Of a DNA stretch of 64,000 bases, positions 21,899 to 33,807 are shown one piece after another. The notes under the pieces are model-generated. The model saw only the letters and a list, made by a program, of their open reading frames with translations, searched no databases and was not told the origin of the DNA. The position numbers and the translations under genes are program-made. The DNA is taken from the NCBI GenBank assembly GCA_025766275.1, contig JAFKAC010000005.1:1302001-1366000 (forward strand), in the 5' to 3' direction. The DNA comes from Lactarius indigo (lineage: Eukaryota > Basidiomycota > Agaricomycetes > Russulales > Russulaceae). Within the stretch, counting starts at the first letter, position 1. Each line of letters begins with the position of its first letter.

Positions 21899-24800
21899 AT
21901 GGATGACCAGCAATTCGTCGCCAACACTTTTTTTTGTCGCGCCAAATACGACTACCACTCTGCCGATGTCGCCACTCCTTCTCTATCTTTCCGTAGGGGC
22001 GACATCATCGAGGTCCTAAACAGACTTGAGACCGGCTGGTGGGATGGCCTCCTTGGAGAACAGAGAGGCTGGTTTCCCTCAAACTACGTCGAGATAATCA
22101 CAGATGAAGAAGCAGACGTCGGTTATGCAGCACTGGAATTACAGCATCGACAACAGCAACAGCAGTCAAATCTCCAATTGTTGCCAACGTATCCGACCAC
22201 CTCCACAATCCAGAGCACGACGAGCTCCTCTAGCATCGCTCGATCCCAATCATACGGTGGTCATCGCAATTGGCCTGAACCGGATACGGACTCATCCTCT
22301 CGAAACGATCGTAGTGTGGACGAACTCCTCACGACGAGTGGTGAAGGAGAAACACTCCCCAGTGACTTTTGGGTACCTCGGGTCACACAGGATGGTCAGG
22401 TGAGTTGCTGCATCTCCTCTGTATCACACGTCCTGTTTATTAATCCCTGTAGATCTACTATGTCAACACCCAGACTGGCCAGCACTCGCGGGACCTCCCC
22501 ATCGACGCTGGTGACTTCTCGGATGTTGATTTCCGCACCTCTGCTCAGCGCCTGCGGCCGGATATCCCAGTGGACCCCTATGATCGGAGTAATGGTCCTC
22601 AGAATGGCAGAATTGCTGGTTTTGGTCTCCCTAAGCGCACTGGTACACCTGAGCCATGGGTCAGGCGCCTTGCAGACGACGGGCTGTCGTACTTTTATCT
22701 GAACAAGCTGGATGGTTCCGTCCAATGGACTCTTCCGGAGTCTTCTCCAGCTACACACGTAAACGGACACACGCCCCCACCTGCTCAGAGTGACCCCGTC
22801 GTGCCGATTGGCCCACAACCCCACTCACGGAATCGATCTGACTCTGCCTATGTACGCACAGGGAATACCGATGGTGGCACTGGCGATGGGAACGTTTACT
22901 CTGGTGATTCCGATGGCGAGACACACGACAAATATGGCGCCACCTCAACGAAACAGCCCAACTTGGTTTATGCAGCTGACTCTCAGACATCACTCCAACC
23001 TACATCCTCATATAACCTCACACAATCACATCCCTCTCTCATTGCCGATACTTCTGACCCACATCTCACATCCGCTGAGAAATTGGCTCAAGGACTTCAG
23101 CATGCCCTCGCCCCCCCCCCTCCTGACTCCGTCATCGCTCTATCAGCTCTTACTCGACAGTCAGTAGCCGCTATTGTAACGGCCGTCCAGTCTCACGACT
23201 CTCCGAACCGACCATTAGCACAAGCCTCGCTCGAAAATCGAATTGCAGACTCGGTTATTGCGATTCGACATCTCCTTTATATATCGTCCCCTCCTTATGG
23301 TCACGTTCCGAGTCATCTATATCCTAGGGACGGTACTGCGTCCAGCTCTTCCGTCCCCCAATTATTGCAAGCACAACTCAAGCCAGCACAGCGGCGGGTT
23401 ACCGCTACCCTCTCTAAGCTTGTCCTTGCTGCACTTGCTGCACAATATGACACAAAATCATTCACATCCGAGGTTTCGGAAAGGATGGAGACAGACGCGG
23501 CGGAACTTGATCGTGCCCTGGTCACCTTTGTCACGGAAGTACAAAAAATTAACGATCAGGTGCCACACGAACCATCGAAGCGGTTATTCGCTGCCCTCCT
23601 GCCCACCAATGTTGGATTGGGGTTAATGGGGGCTGGTGCTGCTGGAGGTTGGAAGGGATTTGGCTGGGTTGGGACTGATGCACAGCGTCAGCCACGGCGA
23701 GACTTGTCTGCCGACGTCTTGGCCGAGCTGAAGGCCGCTACTGCTCAGTTGGAGGAGAAGTTAGTGGACTTGCACTCGACTGTCTTCGAAGGGGGCGAAG
23801 GTAAGTCACTGAGTCACTCTTACTCAGCTCTAAGTGAGTTAAATCATTTTTCAGCCCGTCATATCTACGGTTTGGGTCAGATCGCGATTGCGTGGCTGCA
23901 CTCAGTGCTGTCGTCCTTTGCGGACGTGAACCTTGCACGCACCGTCGACGTTGATGGGATCAATCGGGAGGGGCACTCTGGAGATGCCTATCTTCAAAGT
24001 GTCCATAAAGCACGGGCTCTGGTCCGGGCGGTTGAAGCCTATCTACAGTCTCTCTACGACGATGGAGCTTCCCTCCTTCTCGCGATCACTACGCCTTCAT
24101 CCTTCTGGACTGGTCCATTGAGTCCTCCATCCGAGAGGGTCCGCTCGCTAAGTGTTTCTATCAAGAACAACGTTGCGCAAACTTTCCAGTCTCTCGAAGC
24201 GCTCCTATCCGTAGGTCAAGAGCAGGCAGCCAATGGCCCAAGTGATTACCGCGGTTCAATCGAGTGGCGCATGTCACGTATTCTTACCAGTGACAGCAAC
24301 CTCGGGCGCACATTGAAGGAGCTTGCAGTAGAGGATGATTCATATGATGAAGAGGGTGAGGACCTTGTCGACATAGAGCACGCCTTTGGACGAAAGCCTG
24401 TTACCCTGAAGCCTCCGGTACCCTTGGGACCAAGTCATAGCTCTTCTGCGCTGTATAGCAACCCTTCTCAAACATCTGAGTCGAGTTTGGAGGCAGCACC
24501 ACGGCCCCGTGCCGAGAGCGCAGCACCACTACCATCGTGGGGAACACAGCACGGTATTACCACCGCAACAGCCCCTCCTTCACCTCGTGAGGAAGCGGCT
24601 GCCGGATTACTGGACGACGATGATAAGGGTTCGCTGATGCTATTGTACGTTTTCGCCACAGGCTAACGGTGAGATGAATTTTGCAGATGCGGCCGCGACT
24701 ACGCCTTCCAACGCAAAGTCCTCCTCCGGAGCTGCCGACAAACTCATTCGTGTACTAGGCGACGCCCCAACCCACATCATTGACAAGCTTAATGCGAAAA

Positions 24801-26418
24801 CAAAACCTTGGTACCTCCGGCCGAATTACGAGGATAGTGAAATCCAGATCGATCCAGATGGTAAAGTGCGCGCGGGAACGGTCCCAGCGCTTGTAGAACG
24901 TCTGACCGCACATGAACACTCTGGTGTGTGCCGTACAAGGATGCTCCCGGTGGTTACTGCAACTAATTCCAACTCTTAGACACAACATTTACTAAAACAT
25001 TCTTACTGACATACAAGTCATTCACGGATGCGGAAGCGCTATTCAATCTGCTAGTGTCGCGATTTTGGATCAAGCCCCCAGAGACTTTGTCTCCGGAAGA
25101 GCTCGACGATTGGACAAAGCACAAGCAACATATTATCCGGATGCGGTATGCTGCTTATATACTTCCATGGCCATATCTGATCTGTCAACCAGTGTGCTCA
25201 ACACATTCAAGACTATGATCACGGACGAAGATACCACGGGAGAAGAAGACCTTTTCATTCTCGACAAGATGAAAGAGATGGTGTCAAGTCCAGAAGTCAT
25301 TCACCTTGGCGCTGCCAAGCAACTATTAAACCTCATCGAGCGCACAGTAAGTCACGTCACACATACCGGGGTTGACGGATGATCAGATGGCATTGCAGCA
25401 AAAAGGAGAGAGCCGCACAAAGACTGCCATCTCTCTTGAACCGCCACCAATGTCGATTATTCCCAAGACATCCAAGAAGTTGAAGCTGTTGGAGTTTGAT
25501 GCCCTTGAAGTGGCACGACAATTAACAATGATTGAATGCCACTTGTACATGAAGATCCGACCTTCTGAATGTCTCATGCGTTCACGAGAACAGAGGAGCG
25601 ACAATAACGACAATATTGCTGCCATCATCGTGACGACGAACAAGGTATAATCAGCACCACATTTACAAGTCATTATATCTCAATATTTGTTATCACTCAG
25701 ATCGCGCATTGGGTAGCCGATACAGTACTAAGTAAAGATGATTCAAGGAAACGAGCGATGATCGTAAAGCAGTTTATCAGCGTTGCGGACGTGAGCAAAC
25801 AGATAGACTTTTTACCTGCACGAGCTCACTCTCCACCCTCAGCGATGTCGCGAACTCAAGAACTTCTCAAGCATGATTGCCATCGTTTCTGGCTTAAATT
25901 CACCTCCCATCCGTCGGCTAAAGCGAACTTGGGAACAAATTACCCAAAAGTTCATGACAATGTTGGGAGCCTGCGAAATGACGATCGATTCGAACAAGAA
26001 CTTCAGCAACTATCGGTCATTGTTGCAACGGATTACGCCCCCTTGTGTCCCCTTCATCGGTACGAAATACGTTTACGGGCATGCATTGTTGTAATTCTTA
26101 CGATGTGAGATAGGTCTTTACCTGACGACGTTGACATTCATTCAAGATGGCGCTCCCAACAACATTGGAACGCTCGTCAACTTCAGGAAACGACAAAAAG
26201 CAGCCGAGGTCATCGAGGAGATTCAGAAGTGGCAATCCAAGCCGTTCAATTTTGCAAAGGTCGACCTCATCCATGACTATATCGTGGATTGCTTGAACAA
26301 GTTTAATAATCGGCCGGATGTCAGTGACGAGTTCTGGAACCTCTCCCTTGAGCGCGAGCCCCGAGAACGAGATGACGAGAAGATGGCGCGGCTGCTGCAG
26401 GAAACAGGTTTCCTATAG
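21899..26418 (+). CDS. CDC25: Cdc25-type Ras guanine nucleotide exchange factor with SH3 and WW modules
   Basis: Activator of Ras in fungal cAMP/MAPK signalling. From the N-terminus: SH3 domain (CRAKYDYHSAD ... LSFRRGDIIEVLNR, GWWDGLLGEQRGWFPSNYV); polar Gln/Ser-rich linker; two WW-like modules (FWVPRVTQDGQIYYVNTQTG and EPWVRRLADDGLSYFYLNKL); a long helical central part in one large exon to about 24660; RasGEF N-motif (AGTVPALVERLTAHEHSDTT, LNTFKTMITDEDTTGEEDLF); and the catalytic CDC25 domain (LEVARQLTMIECHLYMKI, DRCRELKNFSS-type RCRELKNFSSMIAIVSGLNS, RLKRTWEQI, PCVPFIGLYLTTLTFIQDG, VNFRKRQKAAEV) ending RLLQETGFL. About eight introns. The junction near 24640-24690 is unclear: either a weak GTTCGC donor or a one-base slip is needed to join DDDDK.. 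to DAAATTPSN. Confidence 0.92.
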
Positions 26419-26697
26419 TCTGATTATGGTTATGATTCTTTACCTTTTACTGCTGTTACTACTACGGGTGTCTACGACTATTTAAGGGGGCATTCGATCG
26501 TGACTTTTCTGCTCATGTGGAATTATGTATCATGTAAAATATTAGTTTTCTTGTCATGTGTTATTGTCCTCTTCCCTCACTTTCTCATCCGATATTTCTT
26601 GTGTTTGTATTATAGCAACTAGACGAAGCGTAAGCGAACGATATCGCTTGGCCCTCAGGGAACCGACTTGTATAATTTACATAACACCTTTCTACTC

Positions 26698-28130
26698 AGA
26701 CCCCCAGGAAGGGCTTCCGACCCAGCTCACGGTACGTCGAAAGGTCAGCATCGATCATCGAAGACGACGGAATAAGCACGTCCGACGCCAACGGGGACGG
26801 TCACGAGCCGGACACAGCACCGTCTGCTCGTCGATATCGAAGACCACACTCAAACATGGCGTGAGGCAACCACCTCCTAAGGAAAGAGACAAACATGAAT
26901 ATATACGCTTTTCGCGTGTCCTGTGCACAGGTCTACTTCGACCGAATGCCAAGACGCGAGTCAGTACTTGGGCGCATTGCAAGGTATCACATCGCAAACT
27001 ACCTGCGTGCTATTGGGGACGTTCCGAGCTTTTCTGGGGCATCTTCTGTGCATGTGCATGACAAGTGTGCGCGGATGTTGAGATTATCAGGGGTTGGCAC
27101 GCAGACAGGTCTCATACTTCTGTGCGCTGCTTTTTCCTGTGGATTGACTGGATTTTGGCTCCCATAGTTGGTGCCAGACACGGACTCGGCCTTCTCTGGG
27201 GGAGCCCAATTCTTCCGCTGCTGACAATGGCCCGGCCAGTTCTGGCACTTGGGATAGTTCACGGCCAGGCAACTCCTAATACATGGAACTTTTCTGTTGC
27301 TACAGTTATCTAGAGGTCTCAGGCCGTGATACTCGGGCCAGGTACCAAGAGCATATACAACCGGAACCCCGTAAGTGAGGGGACGAAGACCCTGGGAGTG
27401 CCGAGTATGGCGGCGACGATACCACCCGCGAGATGGATGGGTCCACGACAGCGAGATCTGAGAATGTGCCCACATCGCTGACGGATTCGGTATATCTCAT
27501 CTACGAAGTTTGTGGTCCATTTTTATTACAAGAATCCTCTTCCAGGTCACAGACACACGTGCTTCAGTCGTGAAAGATCCATTGTTGTGTCTAATCCTCC
27601 GTGAACCCAACCATAGCTTACAGTGGCACCACCCACAGTGCGCCAACCACCTTCGGTGCCCTACTACAACTTGTGCTTTGAATACGCCATGGAAATGGAG
27701 AAGAAAAGAAAGGCTGAAGGTAACACGCCGATGACATCAACTAGGAGACAGAAAGTTTCAGGTGTCATGGCCATACCCACGGAGGGAATCTCCATCAGGT
27801 ATGCCACACATAGTTCCCTGCAGATAGAGCGTGAGTTTCATTGTTGGTCATTAGGACGAACATCAGTCTGAGGGAAAAGGTCTCCTGTCTGACTTCGACG
27901 CTTACTTCGAGTCTCTTACTGAAGAAGAAAAGGAGGTACGCTCTCTCAGCCAAAATACTATTAAGATACATTCTCAAGACTTTCCCTAAGCCTTTCAAGA
28001 ATGGATTGCGCAACGCACAAGTTGCGGCGGTGAGTTCTTACCGCACTCTCACCAATCCCACCCACGGCGCCATCTTCGCAGAGGGATGCTAAAATGGGTG
28101 CGAAGACGGCCAATGATATGCCCAGCGCAA
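26698..28130 (+). CDS. Uncharacterised, multi-intron gene (structure uncertain)
   Basis: Several segments look coding but I recognise no family. After an acceptor near 26697: TPRKGFRPSSRYVERSAS, IIEDDGISTSDANGDGHEPD, SARRYRRPHSNMA, then a clear 70-nt intron (26861-26930) and STSTECQDASQYLGALQ. Further on: GEPNSSAADNGPASSGTWD, SGRDTRARYQEHIQPEP, AEYGGDDTTREMDGSTTARS. At about 27616-27780 comes RQPPSVPYYNLCFEYAMEME ... KKRKAEGN, then DEHQSEGKGLLSDFDAYFES LTEEEKE (two adjacent parts), and a tail NGLRNAQVAARDAKMGAKTA ... ending MPSAK at a TAG (28128-28130). Low-complexity, charged and Ser/Thr-rich, suggesting a nuclear or regulatory protein. I could not fix the start codon or all junctions; it may be two genes. 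Confidence 0.35.
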
Positions 28131-28692
28131 AGTAGACGACAACTTCCAGTCTTGTCCCCCCCCTCTCTCTCGTCACATACCTGCTTTTGTGCTCCTGGCC
28201 CACTGAGACCCTCGTATTCTTGTTCATTGCGTCGTTTCTCGTCCGTCAGTGTCGTGTCACATCCTGTGTCCTTTCAATATCGCCGCAGACATGTAATAAC
28301 CCTGTAGCTAGCCTTCGAACTCATTAGGACCCCTCAGCGTCCTTGCAACGTGCGATGCAGAGAACAGCAGAACGAAAATGACGGACGTCTCGAGAAGGAG
28401 ACGCATGACGGTCGTCGTAGGCAAGCGACGGACCCAGCTGCCGCCGCGGTGGCGCGGGGGGCCTCCCGGGCCCGGGCGCGTCGGACGAGGAATCATCGGA
28501 AGACGCAGAGGTCCATGCACTGCAGCTACTCGTCGCGAAGCGACGCACTCGTGCGTGACGAACCAGATTGGGCTCGTCGATGACGTGGACGAGTTTCCCC
28601 GTCTGGACTGGGATGGGGGCGGTGACGGCGACGACGGGAGGTCTGGGAGGCTGAACAGCATTGACATATCCTCTGCGGCATTCTTGGCCCCT
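28131..28692. other. GC-rich intergenic stretch without a recognised gene
   Basis: About 560 bp between the tail of the unknown plus-strand gene and a small minus-strand gene. Overlapping open frames exist on both strands (for example a minus-strand frame at 28308-28718 ending in a hydrophobic stretch RLLLETSVIFVLLFSAS, and a plus-strand frame at 28378-28773), but they shadow each other in a GC-rich patch and match nothing I know. Confidence 0.4.
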
Positions 28693-28951
28693 TTATCGTT
28701 GGATGCACTTGACTCCATTTCCGAATTGGTAGACCACTGCCGCTTCCCGGTGACTTTCGAGAGTGTGAATTAGAAGGGACGCCGTCCAAGATAACAACGT
28801 TGTCTGTGATCTCTCGAGGGTAGGAGGGGAATAGAGTGATTGCATCAATGTCTACCGCATCACTTACTTGACAGTCGATTGTTTCATGGAGAGCACTAAG
28901 ACACTCCAGCTCCAGACGCCCCGGCGCAACCACCCCTATCCATAGCAACAT
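28693..28951 (-). CDS. Small uncharacterised protein, two exons
   Basis: Exon 1 reads MLLWIGVVAPGRLELECLSA then LHETIDCQ, followed by a strong donor (GTAAGTGATG) at 28867. A 64-nt intron ends at 28804 (ATCACAG), and exon 2 continues in phase: TTLLSWTASLLIHTLESHRE, AAVVYQFGNGVKCIQR, stop 28693-28695. About 64 residues, or longer if translation starts at the in-frame ATG at 29056. The clean splice site and helix-like composition support a real gene; I do not recognise the family. It is divergent from DAD1. Confidence 0.4.
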
Positions 28952-29078
28952 CGAACACCGACAATGGCGGAGTAGACGGTCGTATGGTTGGGTCTTCTCA
29001 CGGCGTCTACTGGACCCTTGACCTGACCACAACCACAACCACAACTTCTCACTCACCCCCTCTCAGGGCTCAAAAAAC

Positions 29079-29444
29079 ATGCTGAAACCTGATGAAGACC
29101 GGCCATTCTTTGATCGCGAGCGGGATAGACTAACGGGCGAGATCGGAATCGTGTGTGCTCCTCCCTTTAAACACCCTTTAACACCCACACCTTCACAAGC
29201 AAGTTCACGAGCGCCGGTTTCTTAGGGTTTCGAAGAACTACTATCGAGTAGCAATATATTAAATCGTAAACTCGAAGAGGTGCTCGGCATGACGCGGGAA
29301 TACGACAGTATTGCTGGATTATGGTCCCGCTTTCACGAGCTCATGAAGGGGCAGAAAGATGTCGTGTCATTAGAGGAGCAGCCTGTTGGTCTACCAGGAA
29401 CAGGAGGGCACGTCGTGTCGTCAAAACAGGGGAGCGGGAATTGA
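29079..29444 (+). CDS. DAD1: DASH/Dam1 complex subunit Dad1
   Basis: Kinetochore subunit of the microtubule-coupling DASH ring. Exon 1: MLKPDEDRPFFDRERDRLTG then EIGI; one 75-nt intron with GTGTGT donor and TTTCTTAG acceptor; exon 2: GFEELLSSSNILNRKLEEVL, GMTREYDSIAGLWSRFHELM, followed by a polar tail to the stop at 29442-29444. The ERDRL.. and GFEELLSSSN.LNRKLEEVLGM segments are the Dad1 signature. About 98 residues, within the fungal range. DASH is restricted to fungi and some other eukaryotes, consistent with the host assignment. Confidence 0.92.
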
Positions 29445-29604
29445 TATCACAGAATGTATACGGTAATGAAACAAATTTAAAACGGGCATACTCGAGTTGA
29501 ACCAACCAAGCGTGCCAGGTATCCAGTAGGAGCAAGGGGCGTACAGTGTGTACAGATACATACACGCGAGGAAAAAACGTCCGGACAGGAGCACTTCTCA
29601 CAAT

Positions 29605-32600
29605 TTATGCGTCTTGCGCCCATGTTGCAACCCAGGAAAAGCCGTTGAATTCGGCCTGGTCGCGTGTGGTTAATTGACCGTGCACTGGCGTCAACGTTGG
29701 TTGCTCTTTCGTGAACTCCTCGTCGAAATTACTAGTGTCTGCACTTCCGTTCTATGATCCCCGTTAGTAAGGTCAATGGCCTGACAGTGGTAAGACATAC
29801 TATGGTAGGGAAGTACGGAGGAGGAATGCGCTTGTTGAAGATGTCATCGAAGTTAACGTCCTTAAAGAACGGATGCCTTTTGATCTCTTCTGCGTCGCTC
29901 TTCCCCGACCCAAGACGGCGGGCGGGGTCCCTCGTCAACAACTACGGAGGCGTGAAGTAGGGACGGAATACAAAGTTGCCCGTGAGCTCACCTTCTGCAA
30001 AATAGAAACGGCGTCGCGTGGCATTGTGATCGGGTACAAAGGTTCGTCTTCGAGGATGGCGTCGAAGATTTCGTCCTCGTCATCTCCACGGAATGGCGAT
30101 TGACCCAGCAGCATCTCGTAGGTCAACACACCGAACGCCCACCAGTCAACGGCACGGCCATAACGTTGTTCGAGAAGAATCTTATAGCCTTCAGTTCGCA
30201 GAATTTGTGGGAACCGCACTGGCGTGCACATACCTCAGGTGCCATGAACTCCGGAGTGCCGCAGAACGTGCCGGTTGTCGACCCATGCCACATTTCCTCC
30301 TTACATAGACCATAATCAGCAACTTTGACATGCCCGTCCAACGTTAGCAAAATGTTATCAAGCTTCAGGTCGCTGCGACCAAGTAAGTCTGGGTGTTCAT
30401 CCCTAGCTTCGAGAGTATAAGCGCACCGGTAGATGATCCCGTTAGCGTGGAAATACTCCAACGCAAGTAAAACTTCAGAGGCATAGAACTTGGCTTGACG
30501 GAGAGAGAACTGCTTTCGCTGAATGTGTAACATCAGATCACCTCCGCTCACGTACTCCATGACGAAGTAGACGCGTGTTTCTGTCTGGAAACATGAGTGC
30601 AAGCCCAGCAGGAAAGGGTGGCGCTCCCGTGCAGCGGCCAAGAAAACACGCTTTTCTGAGCGGGTGCTTTAAAAGGGGAAGTGACTCAATGACCCTGGGA
30701 TAATGACGGAAGGCGGTGATAGAAACCCACCTTTCCACTTCGTCGTTATCGATGATGAACTCTTTCTTCAACACCTTGATGGCGTACAAATTGCTCGTCG
30801 TCTTCTCCTCGGCTAGCATCACCTTCCCGAAGTTGCCCTTCCCAAGAACGGCCAAAAAATTGAAATCATCTAAGCCAACTTTCCGCTTCTTCACGACTTG
30901 GGGTTGTTGTGGTCGTAGAACCGGTTGCGAGATTGCTTGCTGTTGAGGTTGCTGCAAAGGCGGATAGCTGCCGCGGTGCTGGGGTGGTCCCACACCAAAA
31001 GGTGTGGGTGGGTAAGGCTTGGGGGGGAGGGTTGGAGGAAGGGGTTGTTGTTGTATCTGAGGTGTGAGGCGGCCAGGGGGGTTGCCGTCTGGCGTTGCGG
31101 CTACTGGAGGCGGTTGGTCATAACCGAGAGGGGGCGGACGAACTCCAGGAGGGACAATAGGTTCGTTGGGGAACGCGGGTGCGACAGCTGCACGAGCACC
31201 AACAGGCGGAAGCATACCCCCCGGAGGATGTTGGGAAGGGAATCCCCCGGGTAAGGGCTGTTGACCTGTTCGTTTATCAATAGAGGGTTGCTGTTGAAAT
31301 TGTCGCTGTTGCGGGGGTGTCTCGGGGCGGGGGGGTTCAGGACCAGTAAAACGTAAACGTTCTAACTCCTGTGTCACCGTTCCTGTTTGGTCTGGAGGTG
31401 GGGAATAAGCGGGAGGTGGTTGCACACGTGAAGTTTGGCTAGCTGCAGCAGCCTTGTTCCCTCGTGCGCGGTTGATGTCGCGCCAGTCGCGCAGGAGCTG
31501 ATTGGCAGTCTCCATAGACATGCCGCAAAAATCGGGGACGAGATGTGCGCAATTTGCGTGGCAAGTGATATCGCATTCGGTGCATCGACGGGCATTCTTG
31601 CGTCCGAATGGAAGCATGTATCCGCAATGGCAGCACCAATTAGTGCCAATATTGGTTACGGGTTCGAAGCGATGAGGAATTCTGTGATTAATCTTCTCTT
31701 CATCCCCGTCCTGAAGGCACGTGAACTCGAATCCAGAAGGAAGGAAAGTCGATGGACTGACCCCAGACGTAGACTTTGATATGCACTTTGTAACAACCTT
31801 CTCGAAGCACTTCTTGTGACAAGTGTATCGACAATCTTCGCATTGATAACCAGCGGCGTTGAGTAAGAACTCGCTGCAAAAAGCGCAGAGAAGGAGCTGG
31901 TAAAATTGTTTCTGGACGAATTTGTGGCCGTTCATCTCATGGACTTCGTCCTTGCGTTTGCGGAAGGCACCTTGTCGACCAAGTCCTCCGGGTGCGTCGA
32001 GGGGGCGCTTTCTTACATTCTCCTTGACTAGGCATGGCGAAAAAGGAATTAGGAAAGATATTGAATCAGACGGGAGGCTTACCGAAATTCAGCTTAAGAG
32101 CGATAGCGCCGACAGGCTCGAGGGCAAACCACGCGTCGACCCCATCCGACTGGCCGCCATATCCGACATTCGTAGCACCACCTTGAGCCAACGGACCACC
32201 CGAGTTGAATGCTGGTTGATAATCACCAGAGCCGGACGGGTGGTGCCCAGGTTGAGGCATGCCGGGGATGTTACTCATGTCACCCGCAGTGACCCATCCA
32301 CCCTGGCCGCTCTCTTGGTTGACCCTTTGGCGACGAAGCGCATCCACGAGGTCCTGTATTTTCAACCACAAAAGTGCGATAGGCACCGGATGTAGTTCAC
32401 TAGCTTGTTTGTCGTATATGGCGAGCTCGACCTCGTTCGCCTTGTCAACAGTAATCTCGAATTCTTCATTCCAACGATCCGTACGGGAGGGGTGAGTGTG
32501 AGCTCTCTGAGTGCCTTCAACTTTGAGGGAGACGTATGTATCCACTACCTGCTTCGACGCGGAACGCGACCGGCCAGAAGTGATAACGGGTGCGTGTTCA

Positions 32601-33471
32601 AGTTCACGTGCGCCTTTGATAGTAACTTGCAGCTTCCCAGACAGTATTTTGGAACGCAGACCACTCTTCGCGTCACCATCGGCTGCTGGATCAACTGTGT
32701 ATTTCATTAGGTGAGTGTCTGTGGACGGCAGAACGTATTTACCAGCGTCCTCATCTTCATCAGCCGCATCAAGGACATTCAACGTCTTGTAGCGTTTAAG
32801 GGCTGTCTGTAAGAGCTGGATCTTCTTTTCGCTCTCCACGCGTTTCCCTTCAGCATCGGCGCGGGATTTCTTGTCGCCATCGGCCTGGTAAAGCTTTACC
32901 ATCTTTTCGATACCCTTCTTGTACTGCATTTCTACTTGGAGTTTGAATTCGAGTTGATGAAGCATACGGGCGATTTTCAAGGGGGTGTGAGGAGTATCTG
33001 CCTTTATCATGTCCAACTTTGTGAGGTTTTTAGCCTTGGAGGGTCCGCCATCTAGGTAAGAGTTACGGGCTTCGGGGGAGTTCTGTAGACCGCCAGAGTC
33101 GTTGTACTGGGAAGCGCGATCTCTGCTACCTAGCTGATGTGGTCGCAAAGTCGGTGACAAGTTGGGTTGCGGAGTCCCTGTAGATCTCGAGGGATCGGAA
33201 AGCTGCATCTTACGAGCTTGAAGCTCGCGAAGGGTATCTTCAAAATAGGAGAGAGAGCGTTCTGCCTCTTTGATCTTGGCGTCGTTTCGACGGAGTACAT
33301 CTTGATTTGTTGTTGCCTGGCGGAGGAGTTGGGATGCCTCTAGTACCTTTCGCTCTGTCTGGATACGTTTGTACACATCCTGGATTTTCTGATCTAAATC
33401 TTGGGACTAGGCAGAGGAACCATTGGTGAGAAGGACCGATAAAGATTATTTGAGCGAGTACGTACGGCCAT
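29605..33471 (-). CDS. PKC1: Protein kinase C (Pkc1), cell-wall integrity kinase
   Basis: Domain order typical of fungal Pkc1: two HR1 Rho-binding coiled coils ([40 protein letters not shown]), a C2-like domain ([17 protein letters not shown] ... [17 protein letters not shown]), two C1 zinc fingers (HKFVQKQF ... [36 protein letters not shown] ... [16 protein letters not shown]), a Pro/Gln-rich linker, and an AGC kinase: glycine loop [19 protein letters not shown]-type [25 protein letters not shown], activation loop [34 protein letters not shown], turn motif [10 protein letters not shown] and hydrophobic motif [11 protein letters not shown]. The first coding exon is only 6 nt (ATG GCC, 33466-33471). 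About nine introns, all in phase; no frame break. Acts below Rho1 in wall stress signalling. Confidence 0.96.
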
Positions 33472-33807
33472 AACAAAGGAGTGTGTACCGCGACGAGGCG
33501 GGCTTATGGTGGAAGTGCGCAGAGGAGAGCGAGCGCAGGGCGATGAGTTGGGGGCCCAGATGCTGAGCTGAGCTGATCTCGAGACACAGCCTACTATTAG
33601 ATAAGCGCTCTCGCCTCCGCTTTTCCCATGTTGAACAGAATTTCAGTCAACGAACCGGATTTTCAAGTCTCGTTATTGTCAACGCATACACTCCTTGGAA
33701 ATCCCACACAAATAACGTTGCCTTGTCTTCTCGATGCTCGATTTATCGACACCGTTCTCTTTTCGTTCTCCGGAACTGTCGATCAATCTACTCCCGTCCC
33801 GCCCGTC
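33472..33807. promoter_or_regulatory. Divergent region upstream of PKC1
   Basis: Between the PKC1 start and the putative start (33808) of an unknown plus-strand gene. Holds the PKC1 promoter. It contains open frames that could be 5' coding parts of the plus-strand gene, but none is supported. Confidence 0.4.

Noticed and set aside
26999..27475. 158-codon minus-strand open frame
   Set aside because: Odd composition (Trp, His, Arg rich), no helix or domain pattern, overlaps better-looking plus-strand segments.
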